DNA from: SAR202 cluster bacterium Io17-Chloro-G6
GTDB lineage: Bacteria > Chloroflexota > Dehalococcoidia > UBA3495
DNA: 38,450 bases
NCBI GenBank assembly: GCA_002816585.1
Contig: MUCT01000039.1
Location: 1-38,450, forward strand
Direction of reading: 5' to 3'
Shown: positions 33,117 to 38,450 of the stretch, one piece after another
Numbering within the stretch: the stretch's first letter is position 1
How the letters are laid out: each line of letters starts with the position of its first letter
The notes under the pieces: model-generated
What the model was told of the DNA's origin: nothing
Databases searched by the model: none
What the model saw: the letters and a program-made list of their open reading frames with translations, nothing else
Translations under genes and position numbers: made by a program

Positions 33117-33821
33117 TTAGTTCCTCTTTGGCATCACCATAACTTTACGGCCTTCGCCCTCTCCGGTGCTCTCGGTGGTTACTCCTGGGTGGTCCGTGAG
33201 GGTGGTGTGGATGATTCGCCGGTCCGCTGGCGGCATAGGTTCCAGGGTAATCCCGCGGTTGGTTTGGGCTACACGGGCAGCCACTTTGGTAGCCATGTCA
33301 CGCAGGGAGCTTTCACGCCGCTGCCGGTAGTTCTCAACGTCCAAAACCACGCGCACGCCCTCGTGCTCCTTCCTTACGATCATGTTGACCAGGAACTGGA
33401 GGGCCTGCAGTGTTTGTCCCCGCCGTCCGATCAAAAGACCGGAGTCCTCTCCCTCCAAGTCGATTATCGGTCCGCCCGTCTCCGGGTCGTTGGCCGTCCG
33501 TAAGGTCCTGGTGACATTGACGCCAGCCGCTTCCAAAATACGGCCCACGACGGCTGATGCCGCTCCGGCGGCGGTGTCGGCTGAGGCGGCAACGGCAGCC
33601 TCTCCGGTGGCGGCGGCTTCAGTCGCGGCTCCTGGAGCTCCGGCGGCCGTGGAGAGTTTTCTCGCCCGGACTCGGGCGACCTCCGAGCCTATGCCGAGAA
33701 ATCCAGTCTTGCCCCTACTTAGTATTTCGACCTCGGCCTCGTCTCGGTCGACGTCGAGTTCTTTCAGCGCCAGCTCTATTGCTTCGTCGACGGTTCGGGC
33801 GCTCATTACGATCTCTTCCAT
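33117..33821 (-). CDS. jag: Jag/KhpB RNA-binding protein
   Basis: A 234-residue KhpB (Jag, SpoIIIJ-associated). The Jag_N domain covers about residues 5-56 (TVDEAIELALKELDVDRDEAEVEIL, TGFLGIGSE). An Ala-rich linker of about 35 residues follows. The KH domain lies at about 95-165 with the GRRGQTLQALQFLVN loop, and the R3H domain at 166-225 (NRGITLEPMPPADRRIIHTTL). It binds RNA and is normally encoded after yidC. The start (ATG with AGGAGG 12 bases upstream) lies inside yidC: the two frames overlap by about 107 bases. An internal ATG (MSARTV) would still overlap by about 90. Confidence 0.94.
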   Translation of the reverse strand: MEEIVMSARTVDEAIELALKELDVDRDEAEVEILSRGKTGFLGIGSEVARVRARKLSTAAGAPGAATEAAATGEAAVAASADTAAGAASAVVGRILEAAGVNVTRTLRTANDPETGGPIIDLEGEDSGLLIGRRGQTLQALQFLVNMIVRKEHEGVRVVLDVENYRQRRESSLRDMATKVAARVAQTNRGITLEPMPPADRRIIHTTLTDHPGVTTESTGEGEGRKVMVMPKRN

Positions 33822-34644
33822 CTTCTACCATCTCCTCCTGTGACACATCTTGGGATGGCCGGGCTGCCGCAACCGGCGCCGCTTCCGGCGCGGACTTGGG
33901 GAAAAGCGGGAATAACGGCCCCCAGCCGCCGGTAACGAAATATTGGATGGCTATACCGATCACGTTGGACGTAGTCCAGTATAGAGCCAGACCGCTGGGC
34001 AGGGTGTACGAAAAAAACGCGATCATCAGGGGCATCAGCCAGAGCATCATTGCCTGGTTGCCTGACTGCCGCGGATCGGTCGAGGGCTGCATGGTCATCT
34101 TTTGCTGGACCCAAGTCGACACGAACACAAGCACTGGGATGATGATGTTCGTCGGATCGGATTCGGCAAGGTCCAGCCATAGGAAGCCTGAATCCAAGGG
34201 CGCCGCCGCGAATACGGCGGTTGCCGGAATCCAGGTATACAACTTCTCCGAGAGTCCGACCAATTGGTCGGGGCGGGAGAACACGATCTGGATCAACACC
34301 CGGAACAGTCCGATTAGGATTGGCATCTGGACCACCATTGGGCCCAGGCAACCAAAGGGGCTCACCCCCGCTTCCCTGTAAAGACGCATAGTTTCTTGGG
34401 ATACGCGGGACCTGTCTCTGGAGTACCGGTCTTGAATCTCCTTCAGCTTGGGCTGCAGCGTACTCATGGCCCGCATCTGCGATAGCTGCTTCAGTGTCAA
34501 AGGCAACGTCACCAACCGGATGATGGCGGTTAACACAATGATCGCCAAACCCATTTGGTTGAAGAAGATGGTGTAGAGAACCACCAGGCTGTTGAGCATG
34601 GGCCGAATTATTACTTCGGTCCAGAGGATTGAGATAACCTCCAA
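33715..34644 (-). CDS. yidC: YidC/Oxa1 membrane protein insertase
   Basis: A 309-residue insertase of the short monoderm type, lacking the large periplasmic P1 domain. The first TM is near residues 10-30, and the conserved Arg of the hydrophilic groove is in TAIIRLVTLPLTLKQL. The cytoplasmic hairpin LQPKLKEIQDRYSRDRSRVS is followed by FGCLGPMVVQMPILIGLFRVL and later TMs near WLMPLMIAFFSYTLPSGLALYW. The tail is hydrophilic and Arg-rich (about 60 residues, ending RRRPRRGRGRNTK), as expected for ribosome binding. This tail is written over the 5' end of jag in another frame. Confidence 0.96.
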   Translation of the reverse strand: MEVISILWTEVIIRPMLNSLVVLYTIFFNQMGLAIIVLTAIIRLVTLPLTLKQLSQMRAMSTLQPKLKEIQDRYSRDRSRVSQETMRLYREAGVSPFGCLGPMVVQMPILIGLFRVLIQIVFSRPDQLVGLSEKLYTWIPATAVFAAAPLDSGFLWLDLAESDPTNIIIPVLVFVSTWVQQKMTMQPSTDPRQSGNQAMMLWLMPLMIAFFSYTLPSGLALYWTTSNVIGIAIQYFVTGGWGPLFPLFPKSAPEAAPVAAARPSQDVSQEEMVEDGRDRNERPNRRRSNRAGAERTRRRPRRGRGRNTK

Positions 34645-34697
34645 AGAGTCCTACCTCGCAGCCGGCTTAACTGCCGGGATTTTTTTCCTGCTGAAAT

Positions 34698-36023
34698 CTA
34701 CCGTTGGTTGCAAGCGCCATCCCGCGTGTGCAGGCACCATGCGATCTGCTGGCCCCCTTTGATCTCAATCCGCCGGACAGTACTGTCCTGTGAACCGACG
34801 TACACTGAATCGCCAGCGGCGAACAACGGCGCCTTTACCTCGGCGTCTCCCACCTTCAGATTGGACAACTCGCGCTGTAGCCCCGAGGCCGTAGACCCGG
34901 TATCCAGCAAAATGAGCCGTCCATCTTTGGCAGCCACCACCAAGCCGCTTGACACCAACACCGGGGGAGACACGATGGAAGAGCCCACGTCGTGCTTCCA
35001 GAGCAGGTTGCCATCCCGGTCCAGAGCGTAGATGTTACCGTCCATGTTGGGGGCGAAGATGGTGCCGCCGTCGGTGATGGCCCCGGCCCAGAACCAATTG
35101 CCGCCCTCAATTGTCCACACGACGTCCCCACTGTCCACCGACAAGGCATACAGCTTTTTATCGAAGGACCCCGCGATGACCTTGCCGTCAAATACTAGCG
35201 GCTTACCGGCCACCACACCTCCGGTCTCATACTGCCAGCGTTCCTTCCCGTCGGCCAACGTCACCGCGTAGACCTTGTGGTCGTGGGAGCCGAAGTAGCC
35301 GATCCCATCGTTCACCGCCGGAGTGGACCATATTGCGGCGCCCGTAGGGAACGGGTTCCAGTATTGCTCTCCCGACTTGGCGGCATATGCGTAGAGACGC
35401 CCGTCTTCCGATGGGGCCAATATCAGGTCGTTGATCGGGTCGTATGCTGGGCCGGCGATAAATGGTTCAAGTTCAATGGGAAGGCCCTGGGGCATCCGCC
35501 AGCCGCCATTGCCCACGGTGCCGGTCTCTTTGTTTATCGCATAGATGAACCCGTTCTGAGCGGTTACGTAGACCAGGTCCCCGACAACCAAAGGCGTGTT
35601 ATAAACCCCTTCCAAGTCGACCGGTGTTTGGCCGGGGGAAAAGGTCCACGTTTCTCGGACACCTTCGAAGCCGCTATCGATGTAAGCCTTTACTTCGCCA
35701 TCTTTGGTGCCGACGTAGACAACCCCGTCGGCGCTGACCGGCGGGTTCCAGCCGGTACCCTCGCCTCCAATATCTGTACAGGCCGCCAATAGTGGCAGAA
35801 GAACCACTGCGCAGAGTGTCAGTAGCCGCCAGTGTACGCTGCTCGCTCGGCCGCGGGGGGCTTCTTTCGATGTCCTCCGAGTCGTGGAATTGCCCGGGAG
35901 ATTGTGTGGACCGCTGAACGGCCGGAGCCAATTTCCGGAGAATCTTGCGCCAGATGGCTTCGGGACTGAATTGGTGAATTTCTGGAAGATAATAAATCCC
36001 AACCGACGATTAAACATTCTCAC
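34698..36023 (-). CDS. PQQ-like beta-propeller lipoprotein in the yidD-yidC gap
   Basis: A 441-residue protein. A lipoprotein signal core (LLTLCAVVLLPLLAAC, Cys82) is followed by PQQ-like blades with repeated V.Y.....G.vyA.d..tG..W units (for example FIYAINKETG, KVYAVTLADGKERWQYETGG, NIYALDRDGNLLWKHDVG). The fold is that of BamB-type propellers, but without a BAM complex in a monoderm its partner is unclear. The start is GTG 36023, sharing GTGA with the yidD stop. No other ATG, GTG or TTG except those within the first ten residues precedes the hydrophobic core, so about 65 residues, rich in Arg and Lys, lie ahead of the signal helix, which is unusual. It splits the standard yidD-yidC pair. 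Confidence 0.88.
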   Translation of the reverse strand: MRMFNRRLGFIIFQKFTNSVPKPSGARFSGNWLRPFSGPHNLPGNSTTRRTSKEAPRGRASSVHWRLLTLCAVVLLPLLAACTDIGGEGTGWNPPVSADGVVYVGTKDGEVKAYIDSGFEGVRETWTFSPGQTPVDLEGVYNTPLVVGDLVYVTAQNGFIYAINKETGTVGNGGWRMPQGLPIELEPFIAGPAYDPINDLILAPSEDGRLYAYAAKSGEQYWNPFPTGAAIWSTPAVNDGIGYFGSHDHKVYAVTLADGKERWQYETGGVVAGKPLVFDGKVIAGSFDKKLYALSVDSGDVVWTIEGGNWFWAGAITDGGTIFAPNMDGNIYALDRDGNLLWKHDVGSSIVSPPVLVSSGLVVAAKDGRLILLDTGSTASGLQRELSNLKVGDAEVKAPLFAAGDSVYVGSQDSTVRRIEIKGGQQIAWCLHTRDGACNQR

Positions 36024-36229
36024 GGTACGGGGTCATAACCTTGGCCGCCCAGAGGACGGCAGCGGCCCAGCCGCTTGATACCCAGCCAAATTCCCTTGAC
36101 TGCTCCGTATCTCTCGACCGCCTCTTGGGAGTAGTGAGAGCAGCTGGGATAGAACCGGCAGGATGTGGGCAGAAGCGGTGCAAGGGTCTTTTGATAGACC
36201 CCAATCACCAAGAGCACGGCATACTTCAT
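36020..36229 (-). CDS. yidD: YidD, membrane protein insertion efficiency factor
   Basis: A 69-residue YidD (DUF37), the usual size. The hallmark PTSCRFYPSCSHYSQEAVERYG and the end GGQGYDPVP are present, with three conserved cysteines in SCRFYPSCS and GRCRP. It assists YidC in inserting membrane proteins from the cytoplasmic face. The start is ATG. It overlaps the lipoprotein start by four bases (GTGA) and lies about 80 bases after rnpA. Confidence 0.95.
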   Translation of the reverse strand: MKYAVLLVIGVYQKTLAPLLPTSCRFYPSCSHYSQEAVERYGAVKGIWLGIKRLGRCRPLGGQGYDPVP

Positions 36230-36310
36230 CTAGGCCAATCCGTTGGTAGGCAAGACAATTGACCGATTAATCCGGTGGCGAATCCGTAGGTAATCAAGAC
36301 TGGTGATCAA

Positions 36311-36703
36311 TTAATCCGGCTGCGCGTTTGATTCCTGATCCACCGTTTGCCCTGGACCCGTGGGCTGTGGACTGACGTCCACCAACTTGGCGCGCCGCAG
36401 CAGATTGTCTGTTGCGTCCTTGAGTTCCTGGTACTTCGCGGTCCCGGCCCCTCGGCGGGCTATGAATAGTGCGTCCCAACCGTCTTTAACCGGGTTAAGC
36501 CGAACCGCCTCCCGCAGCCGGCGCTTTACCCTGTTTCTCGCGACCGCGTTGCCAATGCGTTTATTGACCAAGAAACCAAAGCGGCTGCAGTCCGAACCGT
36601 TGGCCAAATATCGGATCACCAAAAGCCGGTTGGCTGCGCTGCTGCCCTCAACATGAATCTGGGAAAACCGCTTGCTGCCAGTTAACCGTCGCCTGCGCTG
36701 CAT
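36311..36703 (-). CDS. rnpA: RnpA, ribonuclease P protein component
   Basis: A 130-residue RnpA, the protein subunit of the enzyme that matures tRNA 5' ends. It starts MQRRRRLTGSKRFSQI. The RNR motif is KRIGNAVARNRVKRRLREAVR, followed by DALFIARRGAGTAKYQEL. A polar tail of about 15 residues (ending ESNAQPD) extends beyond the core. It follows rpmH by 16 bases, the standard pairing. Confidence 0.96.
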   Translation of the reverse strand: MQRRRRLTGSKRFSQIHVEGSSAANRLLVIRYLANGSDCSRFGFLVNKRIGNAVARNRVKRRLREAVRLNPVKDGWDALFIARRGAGTAKYQELKDATDNLLRRAKLVDVSPQPTGPGQTVDQESNAQPD

Positions 36704-36719
36704 TACCGGATGTAAGCGT

Positions 36720-36857
36720 TCAGACTGTCAGCTTGTGACGGCCCTTGAACCGCCGCCGTTTGAGAATCGCACGCCCGTCTGAGGTGCTGGAGCGGTGACG
36801 GAAGCCGTGGACGCGGAACCTGCGTCGTTTCTTGGGTTGATAGGTACGTTTAGGCAC
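36720..36857 (-). CDS. rpmH: Ribosomal protein bL34
   Basis: A 45-residue bL34: it begins (GTG) [21 protein letters not shown] and ends GRHKLTV. This matches the family along its whole length, including the KRTYQP start and the RR-rich centre. The GTG start has AAGGA nine bases before it, and a near-consensus promoter lies 25 bases upstream. It is first gene of rpmH-rnpA-yidD-lipoprotein-yidC-jag. dnaA, which often lies on the other side of rpmH, is absent. Confidence 0.97.
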   Translation of the reverse strand: MPKRTYQPKKRRRFRVHGFRHRSSTSDGRAILKRRRFKGRHKLTV

Positions 36858-36881
36858 AGAAAATCTTCCTTACTCGCTGGA

Positions 36882-36910
36882 ATTATAGGCGTGCCCAAAT
36901 CAAGCGTCAA
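36882..36910 (-). promoter_or_regulatory. rpmH operon promoter
   Basis: TTGACG, a 17-base spacer and a perfect TATAAT on the minus strand, 25 bases before the rpmH start. It is the best sigma70-type promoter in the window. Confidence 0.88.
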
Positions 36911-36933
36911 GGACAGACCGTTCGGCATTGGCG

Positions 36934-37395
36934 CTAATCGCTGCTTCCCTGGGAGCCCGGCGTCGCTCCACGCACAAAGGCCAGCCGGTAATTGGGGGGC
37001 CAAAGATCGTCAAAGCCCTCCAAGCCCAGCTCACGCCGGCCCGCGTTATTCCAGAGACAGATGATGTCCCGGCGTCCATGGTTGCCCAGCCAGGGATCAT
37101 GGAGAAAGGCCACCGGCCCCGCCAATTGCACCTCTGGGTAATCGATCCCAAAGTAGAGGGCGTCTTCGTAAAACGGACGCTCCAGACCCCGCTTGGCCGC
37201 CTCTGCGGTCGCCTCTTCCGACAACAAAGCGTGATCGAAGCTGAGCAGCACGATCTCCCGCACCGTTTTTCCCTTGAACGCTCTGGCCGGAAAATTATCG
37301 GAGATCACTTGCGAGTGGCAGTAGCCGTATTTTGCCGCCGCCACAAGTTCCTCTGTCGTCCGCCCGTCACCTATGGAGATGGAGTACACCTTCAT
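36934..37395 (-). CDS. Conserved-looking protein of unknown function
   Basis: About 153 residues starting MKVYSISIGDGRTTEELVAA (or three residues earlier at ATG 37404). It is soluble, of mixed alpha/beta composition, with Trp/Asp/His-rich stretches (HDPWLGNHGRRD, DDLWPPNY). I do not recognise the family. The clear codon structure and length make it likely real. It lies between the cupin and the rpmH promoter on the same strand; it may be co-transcribed with the cupin (60-base gap) but not with rpmH, which has its own promoter. Confidence 0.7.
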   Translation of the reverse strand: MKVYSISIGDGRTTEELVAAAKYGYCHSQVISDNFPARAFKGKTVREIVLLSFDHALLSEEATAEAAKRGLERPFYEDALYFGIDYPEVQLAGPVAFLHDPWLGNHGRRDIICLWNNAGRRELGLEGFDDLWPPNYRLAFVRGATPGSQGSSD

Positions 37396-37454
37396 GCCGC
37401 ACATTCCCGCAGCGCCAAACTATCCGCCAACCCAATGTCTAAGAACCTGTACCC

Positions 37455-37808
37455 CTAATCCGCGGCCACGCGTTGAAACGACGTTTTTGGAAAAGTGGCC
37501 AACAGGACGGCCTTGGCGCCCGAACGGTTGACGAAACCATGTTTCTCACCGGCCGGAGCAAGCACCGCATCTCCGGGCCCCAGGTCTACCACCTGGTCTC
37601 CCAACACCGCCTCCAGTTGCCCCTCCAATATGATCATCGCCTCTTCCGTGTCGGGGTGGATGTGCGTCGTCACCCTGGCTTCAGGCTCGATCTCCAGGTG
37701 ACTCACCCAGAGGGATTCGGCGCCGTGGCTGGCGTCGACCAGAATAGTCCTGGGTATTCCGGGGTAACCCTCTTCGGTCTTGGCGTTTGCCCGGTACAAG
37801 ATGGGCAT
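37455..37808 (-). CDS. Cupin-domain protein
   Basis: A 117-residue single cupin. Motif 1 is THIHPDTEEAMIILEGQLEAVLG (H-x-H, then Glu), and motif 2 is GDAVLAPAGEKHGFVN, giving the His/Glu/His metal set. Single cupins of this size are small-molecule binding proteins, dioxygenases or isomerases; the substrate is unknown. The start is ATG with a strong AGGAGGG. It is followed by the unknown protein gene at a short distance and is divergent from tRNA-Leu. Confidence 0.9.
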   Translation of the reverse strand: MPILYRANAKTEEGYPGIPRTILVDASHGAESLWVSHLEIEPEARVTTHIHPDTEEAMIILEGQLEAVLGDQVVDLGPGDAVLAPAGEKHGFVNRSGAKAVLLATFPKTSFQRVAAD

Positions 37809-37888
37809 ACGAACCCTCCTAGCTATGGTGGTTCAGGTCAGGAGCCAAGTTGCCCTCTGGCAACCCCACGGGGACAGTAATCATATCG

Positions 37889-37894
37889 TATAAT
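37889..37894 (+). promoter_or_regulatory. -10 element for tRNA-Leu
   Basis: A perfect TATAAT 12 bases before the mature tRNA 5' end. No convincing -35 is seen at the usual spacing. Confidence 0.55.
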
Positions 37895-37906
37895 ACCAAC
37901 GCACAA

Positions 37907-37992
37907 GCCGAAGTGGCGAAATGGTAGACGCGCCGGTCTCAAAAACCGGTGGGGGTGACCCCGTGTCAGTTCGACTCTGACCTTCGGCACCA
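37907..37992 (+). tRNA. tRNA-Leu (anticodon CAA)
   Basis: An 86-base class II tRNA. The acceptor stem GCCGAAG pairs with CTTCGGC, discriminator A, with CCA encoded. The anticodon stem CCGGT/ACCGG encloses CTCAAAA, giving anticodon CAA, which reads the UUG codon. A variable arm (GGGGGTGACCCC) and a T arm with GTTCGACTC follow. A -10 precedes it and a terminator follows. No repeat of its 3' end was seen downstream, so there is no sign of an integrated element. Confidence 0.96.
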
Positions 37993-38009
37993 GCTTTTTA
38001 AGCACGAAG

Positions 38010-38046
38010 ATGCCTCCGAGTAATTTGTGGAGGCATTTCTCTTTAT
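38010..38046 (+). terminator. Intrinsic terminator after tRNA-Leu
   Basis: ATGCCTCC and GGAGGCAT form an 8-bp stem with an 11-base loop, followed by TTCTCTTTAT. Confidence 0.75.
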
Positions 38047-38376
38047 GCCAATGCGTACGAGATGTGCACGAACCTTTTCTGAGGCCGCTCAGGCGTAATC
38101 GGGTGATCTAACCCGTTGAGTTGGGTTAACGTGAGGTGACAGTTGCTCGCCGTGCAATGGCCTCGATCCCCGAGGGAGCCATAGTTGCAGCCGGGGCTTT
38201 CTCCTTTTGCTTACAGGGCCAGGGAAACCCCGCTGTGCCCAGGAGCATACGAGACGGGGTGGTACCGAGATATCGAATCCCAAGCTAAATATGTTCAAAC
38301 ACCATTTCCCCGCGTTTTGCTAATCCTCACTAACACTCAGATTCCAAAACCAACGAGTGTAAACGGCGGAGTAATA
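38047..38376 (+). other. Probable leader of a gene beyond the window
   Basis: About 330 bases with no gene. It contains small hairpins (CGGGT-GATCTA-ACCCG near 38100) and the T-box-like string GGGGTGGTACCGAG at 38256-38269, but no convincing flanking antiterminator helix. It leads into the 14-codon ORF described next. Confidence 0.4.
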
Positions 38377-38421
38377 ATGTGCCACAGAGGCGGTAGAGCC
38401 GCAGCGGTAGCGGCGGTTTAA
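38377..38421 (+). CDS. Possible 14-residue leader peptide
   Basis: MCHRGGRAAAVAAV, with GGCGGAG five bases before the ATG. The Ala/Val-rich end and two GGCGGT segments (38389-38394, 38412-38417) that can each pair with ACCGCC at 38428-38433 recall a transcription attenuator. The regulated gene would lie beyond the window. This is inference from a very short ORF. Confidence 0.35.
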   Translation: MCHRGGRAAAVAAV

Positions 38422-38450
38422 AATTGTACCGCCCGAGGTCTTCTCTCTAA

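Noticed and set aside
36858..37454. Chromosome origin beside rpmH
   Set aside because: No dnaA, dnaN or cluster of DnaA boxes was noticed; only the rpmH promoter and an unknown gene are present.
38256..38269. A confident T-box riboswitch call
   Set aside because: The core string fits, but flanking helices, a Stem I specifier loop and a terminator are not evident, so it is kept only as a low-confidence observation.
37907..38450. Genomic island inserted at tRNA-Leu
   Set aside because: No repeat of the tRNA 3' end, integrase or composition shift is visible within the remaining 450 bases.

Overview
The window looks like a contiguous piece of a bacterial chromosome with moderately high GC, most likely from the phylum Chloroflexota and perhaps the Dehalococcoidia/SAR202 side. 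This placement is inferred from gene content: an F420-type LLM oxidoreductase, a thiolase next to an HMG-CoA-synthase-like/DUF35 fusion, a soluble reductive-dehalogenase-domain protein, MinCDE, a monoderm-type YidC, and an archaellum FlaF/FlaG-like protein. It was not tested by phylogeny. TTG and GTG starts are frequent, and many are fixed by a good Shine-Dalgarno (SD) or an upstream stop. Nothing looks like a prophage, IS element or CRISPR array.

Layout. 1-7.0 kb (minus strand): a MoxR ATPase, a 51-residue membrane peptide, a DUF58 protein and a TgpA-like transglutaminase, followed by a surface protein with an archaellar-type N-terminal anchor that runs off the left edge. A zinc-ribbon protein lies upstream. 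7.3-10 kb: a coiled-coil protein, a small membrane protein, an XRE regulator and an AT-richer, palindrome-rich gap. 10-13.4 kb (plus): phosphoglucose/phosphomannose isomerase, the reductive-dehalogenase-like Fe-S protein and a DUF1326 protein. 13.4-15.6 kb (minus): an MBL hydrolase and an FAD oxidoreductase. 15.8-17.9 kb: minC-minD-minE, overlapping and closed by a strong terminator. 18.1-20.8 kb: the HMGCS-like/DUF35 fusion and thiolase.

21-23.6 kb (plus): ctpA, smpB and a gamma-carbonic anhydrase. 23.7-25.8 kb (minus): an LLM oxidoreductase and a lamin-tail lipoprotein whose signal peptide is cut by an in-frame TAG. 26-26.8 kb (plus): an unrecognised two-repeat protein with a PHYHYGP motif. 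26.9-32.9 kb (minus): SDR, a family 2 glycosyltransferase, and purH, purM and purF. 33.1-36.9 kb (minus): the rpmH-rnpA-yidD-yidC-jag locus, with a beta-propeller lipoprotein inserted between yidD and yidC. 36.9-38.45 kb: an unknown protein, a cupin, tRNA-Leu(CAA) with terminator, and a leader-like tail.

Functionally the window is mostly housekeeping: division-site placement, purine synthesis, ribosome rescue, tRNA 5' processing and membrane-protein insertion. The more unusual parts are the FlaF-like repeat protein, two enzyme-fold proteins that lack their catalytic cysteine, the PHYHYGP protein, the broken lipoprotein start, a probable leaderless purF transcript and a long out-of-frame yidC/jag overlap.
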